From: Myxococcota bacterium
GTDB lineage: Bacteria; Myxococcota_A; UBA796; JAFGLY01
DNA: 64,000 nt
Direction of reading: 5' to 3'
Assembly (NCBI GenBank): GCA_024276675.1
Contig: JAJRWT010000020.1
Location: 1-64,000 of the forward strand
Below, in pieces: positions 45,184 to 53,788 of the stretch. A program made the translations under genes and the position numbers. Every line of letters starts with the position of its first letter. The first letter of the stretch is position 1. The notes beneath the pieces are model-generated. The model was given only the letters and a program-made list of their open reading frames with translations, had not been told where the DNA came from and searched no databases.

Positions 45184-45335
45184 GTAACAGTACCTTCAAG
45201 TCCTGGTTGGTTGGAGAGCCTGGCAGGTGGTAAGCCGAGGGCACGGCTCCCTGCGTTCTCTGGCGTTCCGCAGGCAGGTAGTACCCGGAGAGCAGGAACT
45301 CCGATTTCGTGGGACCGCTGATGTCTGTAGCTCCC

Positions 45336-46682
45336 TCATGGGCTTCCAAAGTTCCGTTCATGGCATTCTATGCAGAGATCCCTTGCGCTGCGAGCCTTGT
45401 ACCACAAGTAGGGGTTGTCGCTTCCGTGTGGGTCGTGGCAGGATGTACACTCAAGCCATTCCTCGGGGATCAGGGGGTTTTGAGTGGGCTTGCCCATTGG
45501 ATGGGAGCCGCCGGCTGTGTTCTTCACGACATGGTAGCCATCGTCGAAGCCTCGATGACAGGTGATGCACAGGTTCATTGTAGGTAGTCGGAGCAGGGTT
45601 TCATTGGCTGAACCGTGTGGGTCGTGACAGAGAGTACAGCCATCGGCTTCCACCACTCCATGCCCGGTTTCGGATTGCCGACGATCCATGTCTTCGTGGC
45701 AGGTGTAGCAGGTTTCGTTGAGAGGCTTGTGAAGAGAATGCTGCTGGTCTGAGCCATGTGGATCGTGGCAATCTGTACACTTGCCTTCGGTCAAGGGCTG
45801 GTGGACAATGTTGCGACGACTGACGTCGTCGCTGTGGCAGGCGAAGCAGACAGGAGCAATGTCATCCAGTGAAGAGAGGTCGCTGCTGTGTTCGGCGCCA
45901 TGCTGGGGGTGGCAGGAGGAGCATCGCCCCAGGCGTGTTGCCGCGTGAGGCACTTTCACGGGTTCCAGCGGCTCGTGGCAGTCTTTGCAGAGTTCTTCCT
46001 GTGGCTTGATCAACAGGAAGGGGTTGGAAGTTCCGTGGGGATCATGGCATTTGTCACATTGATCAGCCCCGATGGGCCACTCCTCGTCCGGCTCCTGTTG
46101 GCTCAGGGAGAGATGACAGGCGGCACAGGCTGCGGTGGTTGTTCCTCCCATCAGCAGACCCTGGGTGGAAGCGCCGTGGACATCATGGCAGACCGAACAA
46201 TTGCCCCTTTTCACGACCGTGTGCGAGTAGATGGCGTCATCGGTTTCTTCGTGACATTTCAGGCAGGTCTTGGACTCGTCACGGGACAAGCGCCGGGTGG
46301 CTCGTTTTCGGTCCTCGTGAGGGTCGTGGCAATTTGTGCAGTTTCCAGCCGCGGCCTCCGGGTGCCCGGAACTGCTCCATTCGTCATGGCATCCCCGGCA
46401 GGTCAGATCGCTTGATGGCTTCATGGGGAGATGGTCCAGGTCTTCGATGGGACCGGTGATCTCGTGGCAAGCCAGGCAGCCGGCAGGTTCGGAATCGTCG
46501 TGACCAGAGCTGAAGTAACCAGGGCTATGGCACGCCTGGCAGTTCTCTGGTTGGATATCGGAATCCCGCTGGGATTTCGCGGACTGCGCCGAAGGTACAA
46601 GAAACGGTGCGACTAGAAAAAGAAAGGCAGTTGCTGCCTTCGTCCAACAGATGGTCCTGCCTGTTGATATACCTGTGCTCAT
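45336..46682 (-). CDS. 17-heme c-type cytochrome of the conduit operon
   Basis: The 448-residue protein has a signal peptide (AATAFLFLVAPFLVPSAQS) and seventeen CXXCH motifs. That is about one per 25 residues, usually paired as CXXCHDPHG, the doubled-CXXCH/cytochrome c3-like pattern. No lipobox is seen, so it is periplasmic or secreted. It follows the MopE-type lipoprotein gene by 68 bases and precedes the porin gene by about 150 bases. The heme density suggests an extended heme wire. Confidence 0.94.
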   Translation of the reverse strand: MSTGISTGRTICWTKAATAFLFLVAPFLVPSAQSAKSQRDSDIQPENCQACHSPGYFSSGHDDSEPAGCLACHEITGPIEDLDHLPMKPSSDLTCRGCHDEWSSSGHPEAAAGNCTNCHDPHEDRKRATRRLSRDESKTCLKCHEETDDAIYSHTVVKRGNCSVCHDVHGASTQGLLMGGTTTAACAACHLSLSQQEPDEEWPIGADQCDKCHDPHGTSNPFLLIKPQEELCKDCHEPLEPVKVPHAATRLGRCSSCHPQHGAEHSSDLSSLDDIAPVCFACHSDDVSRRNIVHQPLTEGKCTDCHDPHGSDQQHSLHKPLNETCYTCHEDMDRRQSETGHGVVEADGCTLCHDPHGSANETLLRLPTMNLCITCHRGFDDGYHVVKNTAGGSHPMGKPTQNPLIPEEWLECTSCHDPHGSDNPYLWYKARSARDLCIECHERNFGSP

Positions 46683-46750
46683 CCAGTTGCTCGATGATTG
46701 GGTATGGGGGCTGGTTGAAGAGGTGCTGTTCCCAGGGCGGTCAAAAGGTT

Positions 46751-47446
46751 CTACAGGCGTATCAAGTTGGCTACTCCGTGTTTCATGGCCGAATTCCCAC
46801 TGGTGCGTGTGGTCGACGGGTGAAGATTGGAGGCGGTGAAGTGGTGCTGGGACTGGATGCTGCCTGAGTCGGCGTAGCCATCACAGTCGTTGTCTACACT
46901 GTCTTCGATTTCTTCGGCACCGGGATAGGTTGCGGGATCGTTGTCATCGCAGTCCTCACCGCCGCAATCCTCGGCTTCGAAGGAATCGCCATCCAGGTCA
47001 CAGTTCAGCGTGAAGCTCACCGTGGTGCGAACCTCTTCGGATTGCCAATCGACGTCTTCCCCCCATTCCTTTGGGTCATCCCACATGGAGGCCACCTCCA
47101 ACAGCAGCTCCGGAGCATAGGTTCCTTGATCCCAGCTCGTGAAGTTGGTTTGGAGAGAGACGAGGAAAGTCATGGATTCCTCGAGACCCACAGGAGTGTA
47201 GTCAAGGCCCGTGGGGATTTCCAGGTAGGCAGAACCGGAGCCTTCGAATCCGACAGGTGTAACCAGTAGCTCGATACCGCCCGAGTTCAGCAGAGAAAAC
47301 TCGCCCGAGGGGAATGTCTCGTCCAGGTAGCTGACGGTTCCCAGGTCAATACTCTCACGGGCGAGCTTGAATTCCTGTGGTGGCCTGTCGATGTTGTAGC
47401 ATGCTTGGCCGAAGACCAGCCAGACCGCGAGATAAGAGAACCTCAT
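46751..47446 (-). CDS. MopE-type lipoprotein, first gene of the conduit operon
   Basis: ATG 47446 is preceded by GGAG. The signal ends in VFGQAC (lipobox). Residues about 30-150 form a beta-sandwich-like domain without recognised family, similar in style to choice-of-anchor or ASPM-like Ig domains (SLLNSGGIELLVTPVGF). A MopE-like calcium/copper-binding segment follows (CDLDGDSFEAEDCGGEDCDD, then DSVDNDCDGYAD). The last 30 residues are of low confidence. Its position at the head of the operon suggests a surface accessory protein. Confidence 0.8.
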   Translation of the reverse strand: MRFSYLAVWLVFGQACYNIDRPPQEFKLARESIDLGTVSYLDETFPSGEFSLLNSGGIELLVTPVGFEGSGSAYLEIPTGLDYTPVGLEESMTFLVSLQTNFTSWDQGTYAPELLLEVASMWDDPKEWGEDVDWQSEEVRTTVSFTLNCDLDGDSFEAEDCGGEDCDDNDPATYPGAEEIEDSVDNDCDGYADSGSIQSQHHFTASNLHPSTTRTSGNSAMKHGVANLIRL

Positions 47447-47736
47447 CGTGGTTGCTCCATGGGTAGATGATACTGTCCTGTCTTGATATACTTAGTATAT
47501 TACCTATGTAGTCGATGACGATACTTGAAACTTGAGTGAGAGATGTCCATGTTTCGATGGATGGCTCCAGACAAGGTGTACGACCTCTCCTGTCGCGCTC
47601 CCCTTTTCCTGGCTGGCAAGTTGGTTTCAAGTCTTCGCTGCCAGTTTTGACTCTCTCATGAAAAGCCGCATACCAAGTGATAACCTCTGCGATGCCCATG
47701 GCACGGCCTTTCGGCTGCGCCGTCAGGAGTGTGTAG
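47447..47736. promoter_or_regulatory. Divergent control region of the conduit operon and an NHL lipoprotein gene
   Basis: An AT-rich block at 47488-47512 contains TAGTATATTAC followed by CTATGTAGT, closely matching the block upstream of the first tetraheme gene. A GC-rich imperfect hairpin lies near 47697-47726. TGGCACGGCCTTTCG there is a poor sigma-54 match. Both flanking genes have good ribosome sites. Confidence 0.5.
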
Positions 47737-48750
47737 ATGCGTGCCATCTCCCTCTCTCTACTTCTCTTTACGCTATCTTGTGCGCACCATGTCGAAACGG
47801 ACCTGGAGTCGGGGCCCATCGTCTGGCCTCCCCCTCCCGAGAAGGCTCGTATTACCTGGCTTGAAATGATTGACAGCTCTGATTACGCAGAGCCTCCCAG
47901 CGGCTTCCAGAGCTTCGTGTGGTCCTTGGTGGGCAGGAGCAACCCTGAAGTTCGTTTCAAGAAGCCTTTTGGAGTCACTTCGGACTCCCGGGGACGCGTG
48001 TTCGTATCTGACACGGGATGGGAGGCAGTACTCGTTTTTGACAAGGCCAATGGGAAGTTCGGTTGGCGAGGCCGTTCGGGGCGGGGCCAGCTCAACAGTC
48101 CACTGGGCATGGAAACAGACCAACGCGACCACCTGTTCGTGGCAGACGCCGAACTGCAGCGGGTCTACGAATATGGGCCGGATGGGGAGTTCCTGTCAGC
48201 GATTGGGGCGGGTGTCCTCGAACGCCCAAGCGATGTGGCAATACTGGAAGACAAAGCCGAGATCTGGGTTGTGGACTCGGCCCTCGACGGTATCGCGACC
48301 TTCGATTTCAACGGCCAGCACCTCCGTACCATTGGCAACAAGGGGGCCGCCCCGGGGGAGTTCAGCCATCCAACCCACATTGGAACCCTGCCTCGTTCCG
48401 GAGATGTCTTTGTTGCGGACACCATGAACTTCCGCGTCCAGACCTTCGACCGAGATGGCGGCTTCGTTGGAGAATGGGGGCAGAACGGCGATTGCTTGCG
48501 TTGCTTTTCGAGAGTGAAAGGTGTTGCCCTGGACTCCGTTGGGCATGTCTACGTAGTGGACGCTGCCTTCAACAATGTACGAATCTTCCAACCAGGCGGC
48601 GAGCTGTTGCTGTTCTTTGGTGAAGGGGGAAACCTCCCGGGCCAGCTTTGGCTTCCATCCAGCATCCACATAGACGAAAACGACAGGATCTACGTCGTCA
48701 GCCAATACAGTTGGCGTGTGAACGTCTATCAATACACCGGCGCCGATTGA
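47737..48750 (+). CDS. NHL beta-propeller lipoprotein (WPPPP type)
   Basis: ATG 47737 after AGGAGT. The lipoprotein signal is short (MRAISLSLLLFTLSC), and VWPPPPEKARITWLEMI follows, the same opening as the 38.85-kb protein. NHL-type blades run to the C-terminus (GVTSDSRGRVFVSDTGWE, GMETDQRDHLFVADAELQ, GVALDSVGHVYVVDAAFNN, SIHIDENDRIYVVSQYSWRV). It is divergent from the conduit operon and convergent with the tetraheme pair. A scaffold role near outer-membrane cytochromes is inferred from recurrent context. Confidence 0.88.
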   Translation: MRAISLSLLLFTLSCAHHVETDLESGPIVWPPPPEKARITWLEMIDSSDYAEPPSGFQSFVWSLVGRSNPEVRFKKPFGVTSDSRGRVFVSDTGWEAVLVFDKANGKFGWRGRSGRGQLNSPLGMETDQRDHLFVADAELQRVYEYGPDGEFLSAIGAGVLERPSDVAILEDKAEIWVVDSALDGIATFDFNGQHLRTIGNKGAAPGEFSHPTHIGTLPRSGDVFVADTMNFRVQTFDRDGGFVGEWGQNGDCLRCFSRVKGVALDSVGHVYVVDAAFNNVRIFQPGGELLLFFGEGGNLPGQLWLPSSIHIDENDRIYVVSQYSWRVNVYQYTGAD

Positions 48751-48772
48751 CCACGCCGCCCGTTTCCAAAAT

Positions 48773-49414
48773 CTACTTGTCGTGGCAGAGCAGGCAGAGT
48801 TGGCTGTTGGAGACGGGGATTCTCAAGAACGGGAAATTGGTGTCGTTGTGAACGTCGTGGCAGGAGGCGCACTCCATCGAATCGCTGAACAGCAGGTCGT
48901 TCTGGATGGTATCTCCCAGCCCCGAACTTGTTGTTTCCGGGTCGAAGAGTTCCCCATCGGCTGCTGCGAGAGCTGCTGTATAGTCGAAGGCAATGGGGTG
49001 GTCGTTGCTGAGATCCGTTCCTATGCGCTCATCTCCAAAGCTGATATAGTCCGTACCCGTGTTCCCATCGAAGGAGTCCAGCGCCACACTTCCGTCGTGA
49101 CAGCTCAGGCAGGCCAGGGATGCACCGGTGGGTTGACCAGCGGTGGATACGCCGTCAAAAGTGCTGCTGCTGTACAGGGTGAAAGTAGAGGAGGTGGTCT
49201 CGTGATTCCACAAGGGTACGTCTGTGAGCGATGAGTTGTCGGCGTTGTGTGGCGTGTGACAGGGTCTGCACAGCTCACCGGTGGGATTCCACGATCTACT
49301 GGAAAAATCGTGAGAGGTTCCGGCAATCCCGCCCCAGGAAGAGGCAGGTAGAAAAGCTACTGCCGACACCACTATAGCGCAGAGTTTTCCACTTGCTTTG
49401 GTGTTCATGTTCAT
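48773..49414 (-). CDS. Secreted tetraheme c-type cytochrome (paralogue 2)
   Basis: ATG 49414 follows AGGGGAATT. A Sec signal ends near SSWGGIAG. The four motifs are CRPCH, CASCH, CLSCH and C-terminal CLLCH, in the order CRPCH-CLSCH-CASCH-CLLCH. The chain is nearly collinear with the paralogues at 23.6 and 49.6 kb (DVPLWNHETTSSTFTLYSSS, DLSNDHPIAFDYTAALA, SSGLGDTIQNDLLF). It lies downstream of paralogue 3 in the same direction, with a terminator between, so it may have its own promoter or receive readthrough. Confidence 0.93.
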   Translation of the reverse strand: MNMNTKASGKLCAIVVSAVAFLPASSWGGIAGTSHDFSSRSWNPTGELCRPCHTPHNADNSSLTDVPLWNHETTSSTFTLYSSSTFDGVSTAGQPTGASLACLSCHDGSVALDSFDGNTGTDYISFGDERIGTDLSNDHPIAFDYTAALAAADGELFDPETTSSGLGDTIQNDLLFSDSMECASCHDVHNDTNFPFLRIPVSNSQLCLLCHDK

Positions 49415-49474
49415 AATTCCCCTGGAGGGGTAGCTTTATCGTAGGCGTAAAGGCTTGTTACAGGCGATTCGAAA

Positions 49475-49529
49475 AACGAGCAGATCTTGGCCCAAGGGTT
49501 TTTCAAGACCTGGGCCCGACCTGCTCGTT
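49475..49529 (-). terminator. Intrinsic terminator after tetraheme paralogue 3
   Basis: Arms AACGAGCAG...TTGGCCCA and TGGGCCC...CTGCTCGTT form a long stem of nearly 20 pairs. On the minus strand the stem is followed by TTTTT. It lies 28 bases past the stop of the 49557-50183 gene and upstream of paralogue 2, so it should insulate or attenuate between the two. Confidence 0.75.
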
Positions 49530-49556
49530 GGTTTCAAAGAGAGTGGTCCGTGCCGG

Positions 49557-50183
49557 CTACTTGTCGTGACAGGTGAGGCAGAGAGCGCTACCGGAGTTGC
49601 TTATGCGGAGGAACGTGCCGTTGGTGTCGTCGTGGACATCGTGGCACGAGGCGCAGTGCATCGCGTCGGTGAAGAGCATGTCGTTCTGGATCGTGTCTCC
49701 CAGACCTGAGCTGGTGGTTGCCGGATCGAAGAGTTCACCGTCGGTCGTGGCCAGAGCAGTCGTGTAGTCGAAGGCAATTGGGTGGTCATTGCTGAGGTCG
49801 GTGTCCAAGAGGGCATCGCCGGAAATGAACGTGGTCCCGGTATTCCCTTCAAAGGAGTCCAGTGCGACACTTCCGTCGTGGCAACTCAAGCATGCCAGGG
49901 ATGAGCCGTTGGGCTGGCCGATGGTGGATGAGCCATCGAAGGTGCTGGATGTGTAGAGGGTGAATGTCGATGTCGTTGTGGTATGGTTCCACAGCGGAAC
50001 GTCCGTGATCGTCGTGACATCGGCGTTATGCGGCGTGTGGCAGGGGCGACAAAGCTCCCCGGACGAGTTCCAGCTTTCTCCAGAGAAGTCATGTTCTGTA
50101 CCGGCAATACCGGCGAAAGCCGATGATGCGCCAAACATGCCGGCAAGGGTCAAGGTGGCTCCCATGAGTTTCGTCATTGTCAT
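49557..50183 (-). CDS. Secreted tetraheme c-type cytochrome (paralogue 3)
   Basis: ATG 50183 is preceded by AAGGAAGG. The signal is MGATLTLAGMFGASSAFAG. The heme motifs are CRPCH, CLSCH, CASCH and C-terminal CLTCH (CHDK). Most residues match paralogue 2. The main differences are in the loop between hemes 2 and 3. The AT-rich upstream region (GTACTATAGTATAC near 50234) is the likely promoter. The high copy number of this family in one locus suggests abundant extracellular or periplasmic expression. Confidence 0.93.
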   Translation of the reverse strand: MTMTKLMGATLTLAGMFGASSAFAGIAGTEHDFSGESWNSSGELCRPCHTPHNADVTTITDVPLWNHTTTTSTFTLYTSSTFDGSSTIGQPNGSSLACLSCHDGSVALDSFEGNTGTTFISGDALLDTDLSNDHPIAFDYTTALATTDGELFDPATTSSGLGDTIQNDMLFTDAMHCASCHDVHDDTNGTFLRISNSGSALCLTCHDK

Positions 50184-50232
50184 CGCTGACCTTCCTTATT
50201 GTCTGGGGTTTGCAGATGGTAAACTGAATAAC

Positions 50233-50250
50233 TGTACTATAGTATACAAT
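50233..50250. promoter_or_regulatory. AT-rich palindromic promoter element
   Basis: TGTACTATAGTATACAA contains the palindrome ACTATAGT and lies between the divergent tetraheme and lipoprotein genes. It shares the TAGTATA core with the elements at 23.53, 36.12 and 47.49 kb. Confidence 0.4.
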
Positions 50251-50300
50251 TCCAGCTCGTGAAAGTTTTTTTTTAATATTGTGGATTACAGGTTTATTGA

Positions 50301-50966
50301 ATGAGATTCGTCAGCCCTGCCCCAATATATCCACCCGCGTCGAAATCCGGAATGGTCTTCATCCAGGCCCTTTTGATGCCGGGAGCCTTCCTGTTGGCGC
50401 TGCTCCTGAGCTGTGGTGGCGATAGCCGTCAACCCAGCGGTTCCATCCCCCCGGGTACGTTGAACGGTGTTCATCGGCCCACGGAAGATGCCCTCGAAAA
50501 CAAATCTTTGCCAAAATCAGCACCAGAGCCTGGAGCCAATGGAGAGGATCCCTCGGAACAGGGAATCTCCCCCCTGGCCGTGGTCTCGCGCCACATCTTC
50601 AAGCGGATGAAGAACTCGAAAACGTGCTCCTTCACCAATCCCTTTGGCGCTCGTCTGCTCTACAGCGTGGCCTTGGACGTCATAGCCTCTACTGTAACTG
50701 GCATGAAACTTGATAGTGCACAGCTTGGCGTGGAGTCGGGTGAAATGCCCCTGCGTGGCGATGAGCTTCCCTCGAGCCTGGAGACCTACGTTGCGTGCCT
50801 GGCGACCGAACTACGAGCCGAAGGTGCATCGGCCACAATGGTGCCACATGTCCCTGACGGCACCTACCTGGCCGTTTTCGCACAAGAGGGAAGCCCCGGA
50901 GGAGTTCTGCCGGGATTCGTCGCGGAGAGAGCAGATCTTGAAACCCTTCCAGCCGACTCCCGCTAG
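50301..50966 (+). CDS. Lipoprotein, hypothetical
   Basis: The signal ends LLALLLSCGGDS. The start may be ATG 50301 (AGG upstream) or ATG 50352, which would give a more normal signal length. After a Pro/Ser-rich stretch comes a domain of about 130 residues with a pair of cysteines (SKTCSFTNPFG and YVACLATE). I recognise no family and no heme motif. It is transcribed toward the inner-membrane cytochrome operon but separated by 244 bases that contain repeat relics. Confidence 0.65.
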   Translation: MRFVSPAPIYPPASKSGMVFIQALLMPGAFLLALLLSCGGDSRQPSGSIPPGTLNGVHRPTEDALENKSLPKSAPEPGANGEDPSEQGISPLAVVSRHIFKRMKNSKTCSFTNPFGARLLYSVALDVIASTVTGMKLDSAQLGVESGEMPLRGDELPSSLETYVACLATELRAEGASATMVPHVPDGTYLAVFAQEGSPGGVLPGFVAERADLETLPADSR

Positions 50967-51115
50967 GAGCCGTCGGCCGGGAAATGTCCATCAACAAAGT
51001 TGTCATCAGGGGCCAGTGTCCCTGGACCCGCCGGCACAGAAAAACTGGTCTCGTTGGTTTCCACACTTTATCCAGACAGCGTTCCTTGTGTTTGCGAGCA
51101 GGCTCTCCAGCCTGG
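50965..51115. repeat. Repeat relics between lipoprotein and cytochrome genes
   Basis: AGGAGCCGTCGGCCGGGAAA (50965-50984) resembles the terminal sequence of the 34.5-kb MITE-like element with two extra bases. GCAGGCTCTCCAGCCTGG (51098-51115) matches the core of the 0.3-kb tandem repeats. The rest of this gap shows no gene. Confidence 0.45.
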
Positions 51116-51210
51116 CTGCCCCGGCGGCCGGTCTTGCGACCATGGCCTCATCCGGGGATACCAGTACATATTGAGGCTTCTTTCACCTTCACTCCAGGAA
51201 AGGCTCCTTC

Positions 51211-52662
51211 ATGCTGCGCGCTATCAAGCTGCTCCTGATGCTCCTGTCGCGGAGCAAACTGAGCGTCTTTGGGGTAGCTCTGGTGAACACCGGAGTTCTT
51301 TTCACGGCGTTCCTGATCTGGCACAGCGAGACCACGCCTACCGAGAGCCCCTACATGGGGATCTTCAGCTACAACGTGTTTCCCGGCATGGTGGCCGCCG
51401 GGCTCGTGGTGATACCCGTGGGATTGTACCTGGCTGCTCGCAGGGAAGGATATACTCGACTGACCATCAGCAGCATCGAAAAGCTTGTCGAAAGCACCGA
51501 GCTGCCGGTCATCAAGAGAGTTGCCCTGGTCATCGGTTTCTTGACCGTGGTGAACCTGTTCATCTTTAGTATTGCGACCTACGAGAGCTACCACTACATG
51601 GAGTCCTCGGAGTTCTGCGGACTGGTTTGCCACATGGTCATGGAACCGGAGTATACCACGCACAGTATCTCTTCCCACGCTGGAGTCGAATGTACCGAGT
51701 GCCACATAGGGCCTGGGGCCAGTTGGTATGTGAAGGCCAAGATCAGCGGATCCCGCCAGCTCATGGCAGTGGGACTCCAGACCTACCCTCGCCCGATTCC
51801 CACGCCGGTCGAAAACCTCAGGCCAGCCTGGGATACCTGTGAACAGTGCCACAACCCCCATTATTTCCAGGGGAACCACATCAAGGTAATCAAGCACTAT
51901 GCTCCGGACAAGGCGAACTCCATCCGCTACACCATTCTCAACCTACGGATCGGAGGAGTAGAAGAGGTGGGGCGGCGCCCGGAGGGGATTCACTGGCATG
52001 CACCTCCATGGACCAGGGTAAGCTTCAAAGCCATCGACGAAGAGTGGGACGAGGTGGTGGAGGTGTCTGTGACCGAGGCCAACGGAAAGCAGACAACCTG
52101 GACGCGCATTGGCTACTCCGACAGTGAAGTCCAACCAGCCCATGAGCGCATCATGGATTGTGTAGACTGCCACAACCGGACAGCCCATCACTTTCCACCG
52201 CCCGAAGAAGCCATGGACGGGGCTCTCACCAAGGGTGAAATCGACTCGGATATACCATGGATCAAGACGGAAGCCCTCGATGTGCTGGATGTCTCCTATG
52301 CCTCCACCGAAGAAGCAATGCTCGGGATCCAGTCCCTGGCCGAAACCTACCGGGACGAGATGCCCTTGACATGGTTGCAGCATCGGCAGGGTATCCTCCA
52401 GGCCATCGACGTCCTGAAAAACATCTGGAGCACATCGGTCCATCCGGAGATGAACATCAACTGGCGAACGTACAAGAGTCGACTCACCCACACCGATACC
52501 CACGGCGGATGCTTTCGTTGTCACAACGAAGAAATGGTCACCGAAGATGGCACAGCCCTGGAATCGGGCTGCGAAACCTGCCATTACGTGCTTTCAGAAG
52601 ATGATCCCGCTCCAGAGGTCTTCGAGTGCCTTCATCGCGAAAGAGGTGTGGACCTGTTTTGA
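51211..52662 (+). CDS. Inner-membrane NapC/NirT-type multiheme cytochrome, ImcH-like
   Basis: ATG 51211 follows AGGAAAGG. Three N-terminal membrane helices (about residues 17-37, 52-75 and 100-122) precede a periplasmic domain with five CXXCH (CTECH, CEQCH, CVDCH, CFRCH, CETCH) and a first CX3CH (CGLVCHMVM) in the NapC/NirT position. The three-helix layout, length and heme set resemble ImcH of Geobacter, a quinol-oxidising inner-membrane cytochrome used with high-potential acceptors. Its stop overlaps the next ATG (TGATG). It would be the electron entry point of the downstream module. Confidence 0.88.
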   Translation: MLRAIKLLLMLLSRSKLSVFGVALVNTGVLFTAFLIWHSETTPTESPYMGIFSYNVFPGMVAAGLVVIPVGLYLAARREGYTRLTISSIEKLVESTELPVIKRVALVIGFLTVVNLFIFSIATYESYHYMESSEFCGLVCHMVMEPEYTTHSISSHAGVECTECHIGPGASWYVKAKISGSRQLMAVGLQTYPRPIPTPVENLRPAWDTCEQCHNPHYFQGNHIKVIKHYAPDKANSIRYTILNLRIGGVEEVGRRPEGIHWHAPPWTRVSFKAIDEEWDEVVEVSVTEANGKQTTWTRIGYSDSEVQPAHERIMDCVDCHNRTAHHFPPPEEAMDGALTKGEIDSDIPWIKTEALDVLDVSYASTEEAMLGIQSLAETYRDEMPLTWLQHRQGILQAIDVLKNIWSTSVHPEMNINWRTYKSRLTHTDTHGGCFRCHNEEMVTEDGTALESGCETCHYVLSEDDPAPEVFECLHRERGVDLF

Positions 52663-53615
52663 TGGTTCCTTTGCCAGTGCGTTTGCCATCGTGGCTTGGG
52701 CGGGCTGGGGCCTTTGCCCGGGGCCCGGTTGGTCGTTGTAGCCCAGTACGCTGCCTGCTTGCACTTTGCTGCTCATTTTCTCTTGTCGTGGGTGGGGGCC
52801 TGGCGGCAGCTACGGCAGCCCGTGGGGCGGCAAGCAACCCAGAAGAAGACCAGCACTACGGCGCGTCCTTCTGTCAGGCCGCAGACCGCGAAACCGAACG
52901 CTCTGTACGGGCTGATACACAGGCATACAGCTCTCAAGATTTGAAGGCCATGTGCGACTGCCACAGCCAAGAACCCGGCATCTACATCCATCCATCGGGA
53001 ATCGAGCCATCGACCCGCCTGGCCCCGCGTATTCCCGAAGGATTCCCGCTTTCAACGGGAGAGCTGACCTGCATGACCTGCCACGACCCCGTTCGCCTCT
53101 GCCTGGAGCCCGGAGGCGGCTCGAGTTCCTTGAGAGGCGGGCCCTATGAGACGAAGACAGCGGTCTGCTTCCGTTGCCATGATGGTGACAGCTATGAACG
53201 TTACGATTGCCACGACCAGCTCGATGCGCGGGGCAAGATAATCGAAGGTACCTGCCTCTTCTGCCATTCGGCGCTACCCGACGAGTGGAACCCGGGCTAC
53301 CAGGACCTGGAGTTCGTAGGTGACATGGACGACCTGTGTGAGCGCTGCCATCCCATGGGCCCCCACTGTGCGGGAGTCGATCATCTGCGTATTCCCTCCA
53401 AGCAAATGCGAAATCGCATGGCGGCCGTGGAAAAAAAGTTCAACACGTTGCTTCCACTGGACAAATCGGGAAGGCTGACCTGTGTTACCTGCCACAATCC
53501 TCATGAAAAAGGAGTGATCCCTGCCTACCTCCCTTCTGCGCGGGGAGCGGGTGAGCCCATGAGGCACAGGCTGCCCGGCACGCTGTGCACTGCCTGCCAC
53601 AGTGACAGGATGTAG
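52662..53615 (+). CDS. Six-heme c-type cytochrome
   Basis: ATG 52662 shares TGATG with the upstream stop, so it is coupled. The long basic N-terminus ends in a hydrophobic signal (CLLALCCSFSLVVGGGLAAATA). Six CXXCH motifs are present (CMTCH, CFRCH, CLFCH, CERCH, CVTCH, CTACH), plus a non-standard CDCH (MCDCHS) and a lone DCH. The last heme is at the C-terminus. It is probably periplasmic, passing electrons between the ImcH-like protein and downstream carriers. Confidence 0.9.
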   Translation: MVPLPVRLPSWLGRAGAFARGPVGRCSPVRCLLALCCSFSLVVGGGLAAATAARGAASNPEEDQHYGASFCQAADRETERSVRADTQAYSSQDLKAMCDCHSQEPGIYIHPSGIEPSTRLAPRIPEGFPLSTGELTCMTCHDPVRLCLEPGGGSSSLRGGPYETKTAVCFRCHDGDSYERYDCHDQLDARGKIIEGTCLFCHSALPDEWNPGYQDLEFVGDMDDLCERCHPMGPHCAGVDHLRIPSKQMRNRMAAVEKKFNTLLPLDKSGRLTCVTCHNPHEKGVIPAYLPSARGAGEPMRHRLPGTLCTACHSDRM

Positions 53616-53788
53616 AACGTATGTCCGTGTTTCCCTCCACCTTGCCAAGCATCGTCTTGTCCACCAGGCCCACCAGCGGTGCCGGACCGTCGGATCCTGG
53701 CGCAACGCTCCGGGCTGCTTCAACCTTGACTGCTTGCCGCGGAGAACCGGGGGCGAAGGGAGCGTGGTTCTTCCCGTTGGCCAGGGAG

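Noticed and set aside
47697..47711. Sigma-54 promoter before the 47.7-kb NHL gene
   Set aside because: TGGCACGGCCTTTCG has the -24 part but not the GC of the -12 element.
52950..53220. Extra hemes at MCDCH and YDCHD in the six-heme cytochrome
   Set aside because: The spacing is CX1CH or only a single Cys before CH, which c-type heme attachment does not normally use, so they were not counted.
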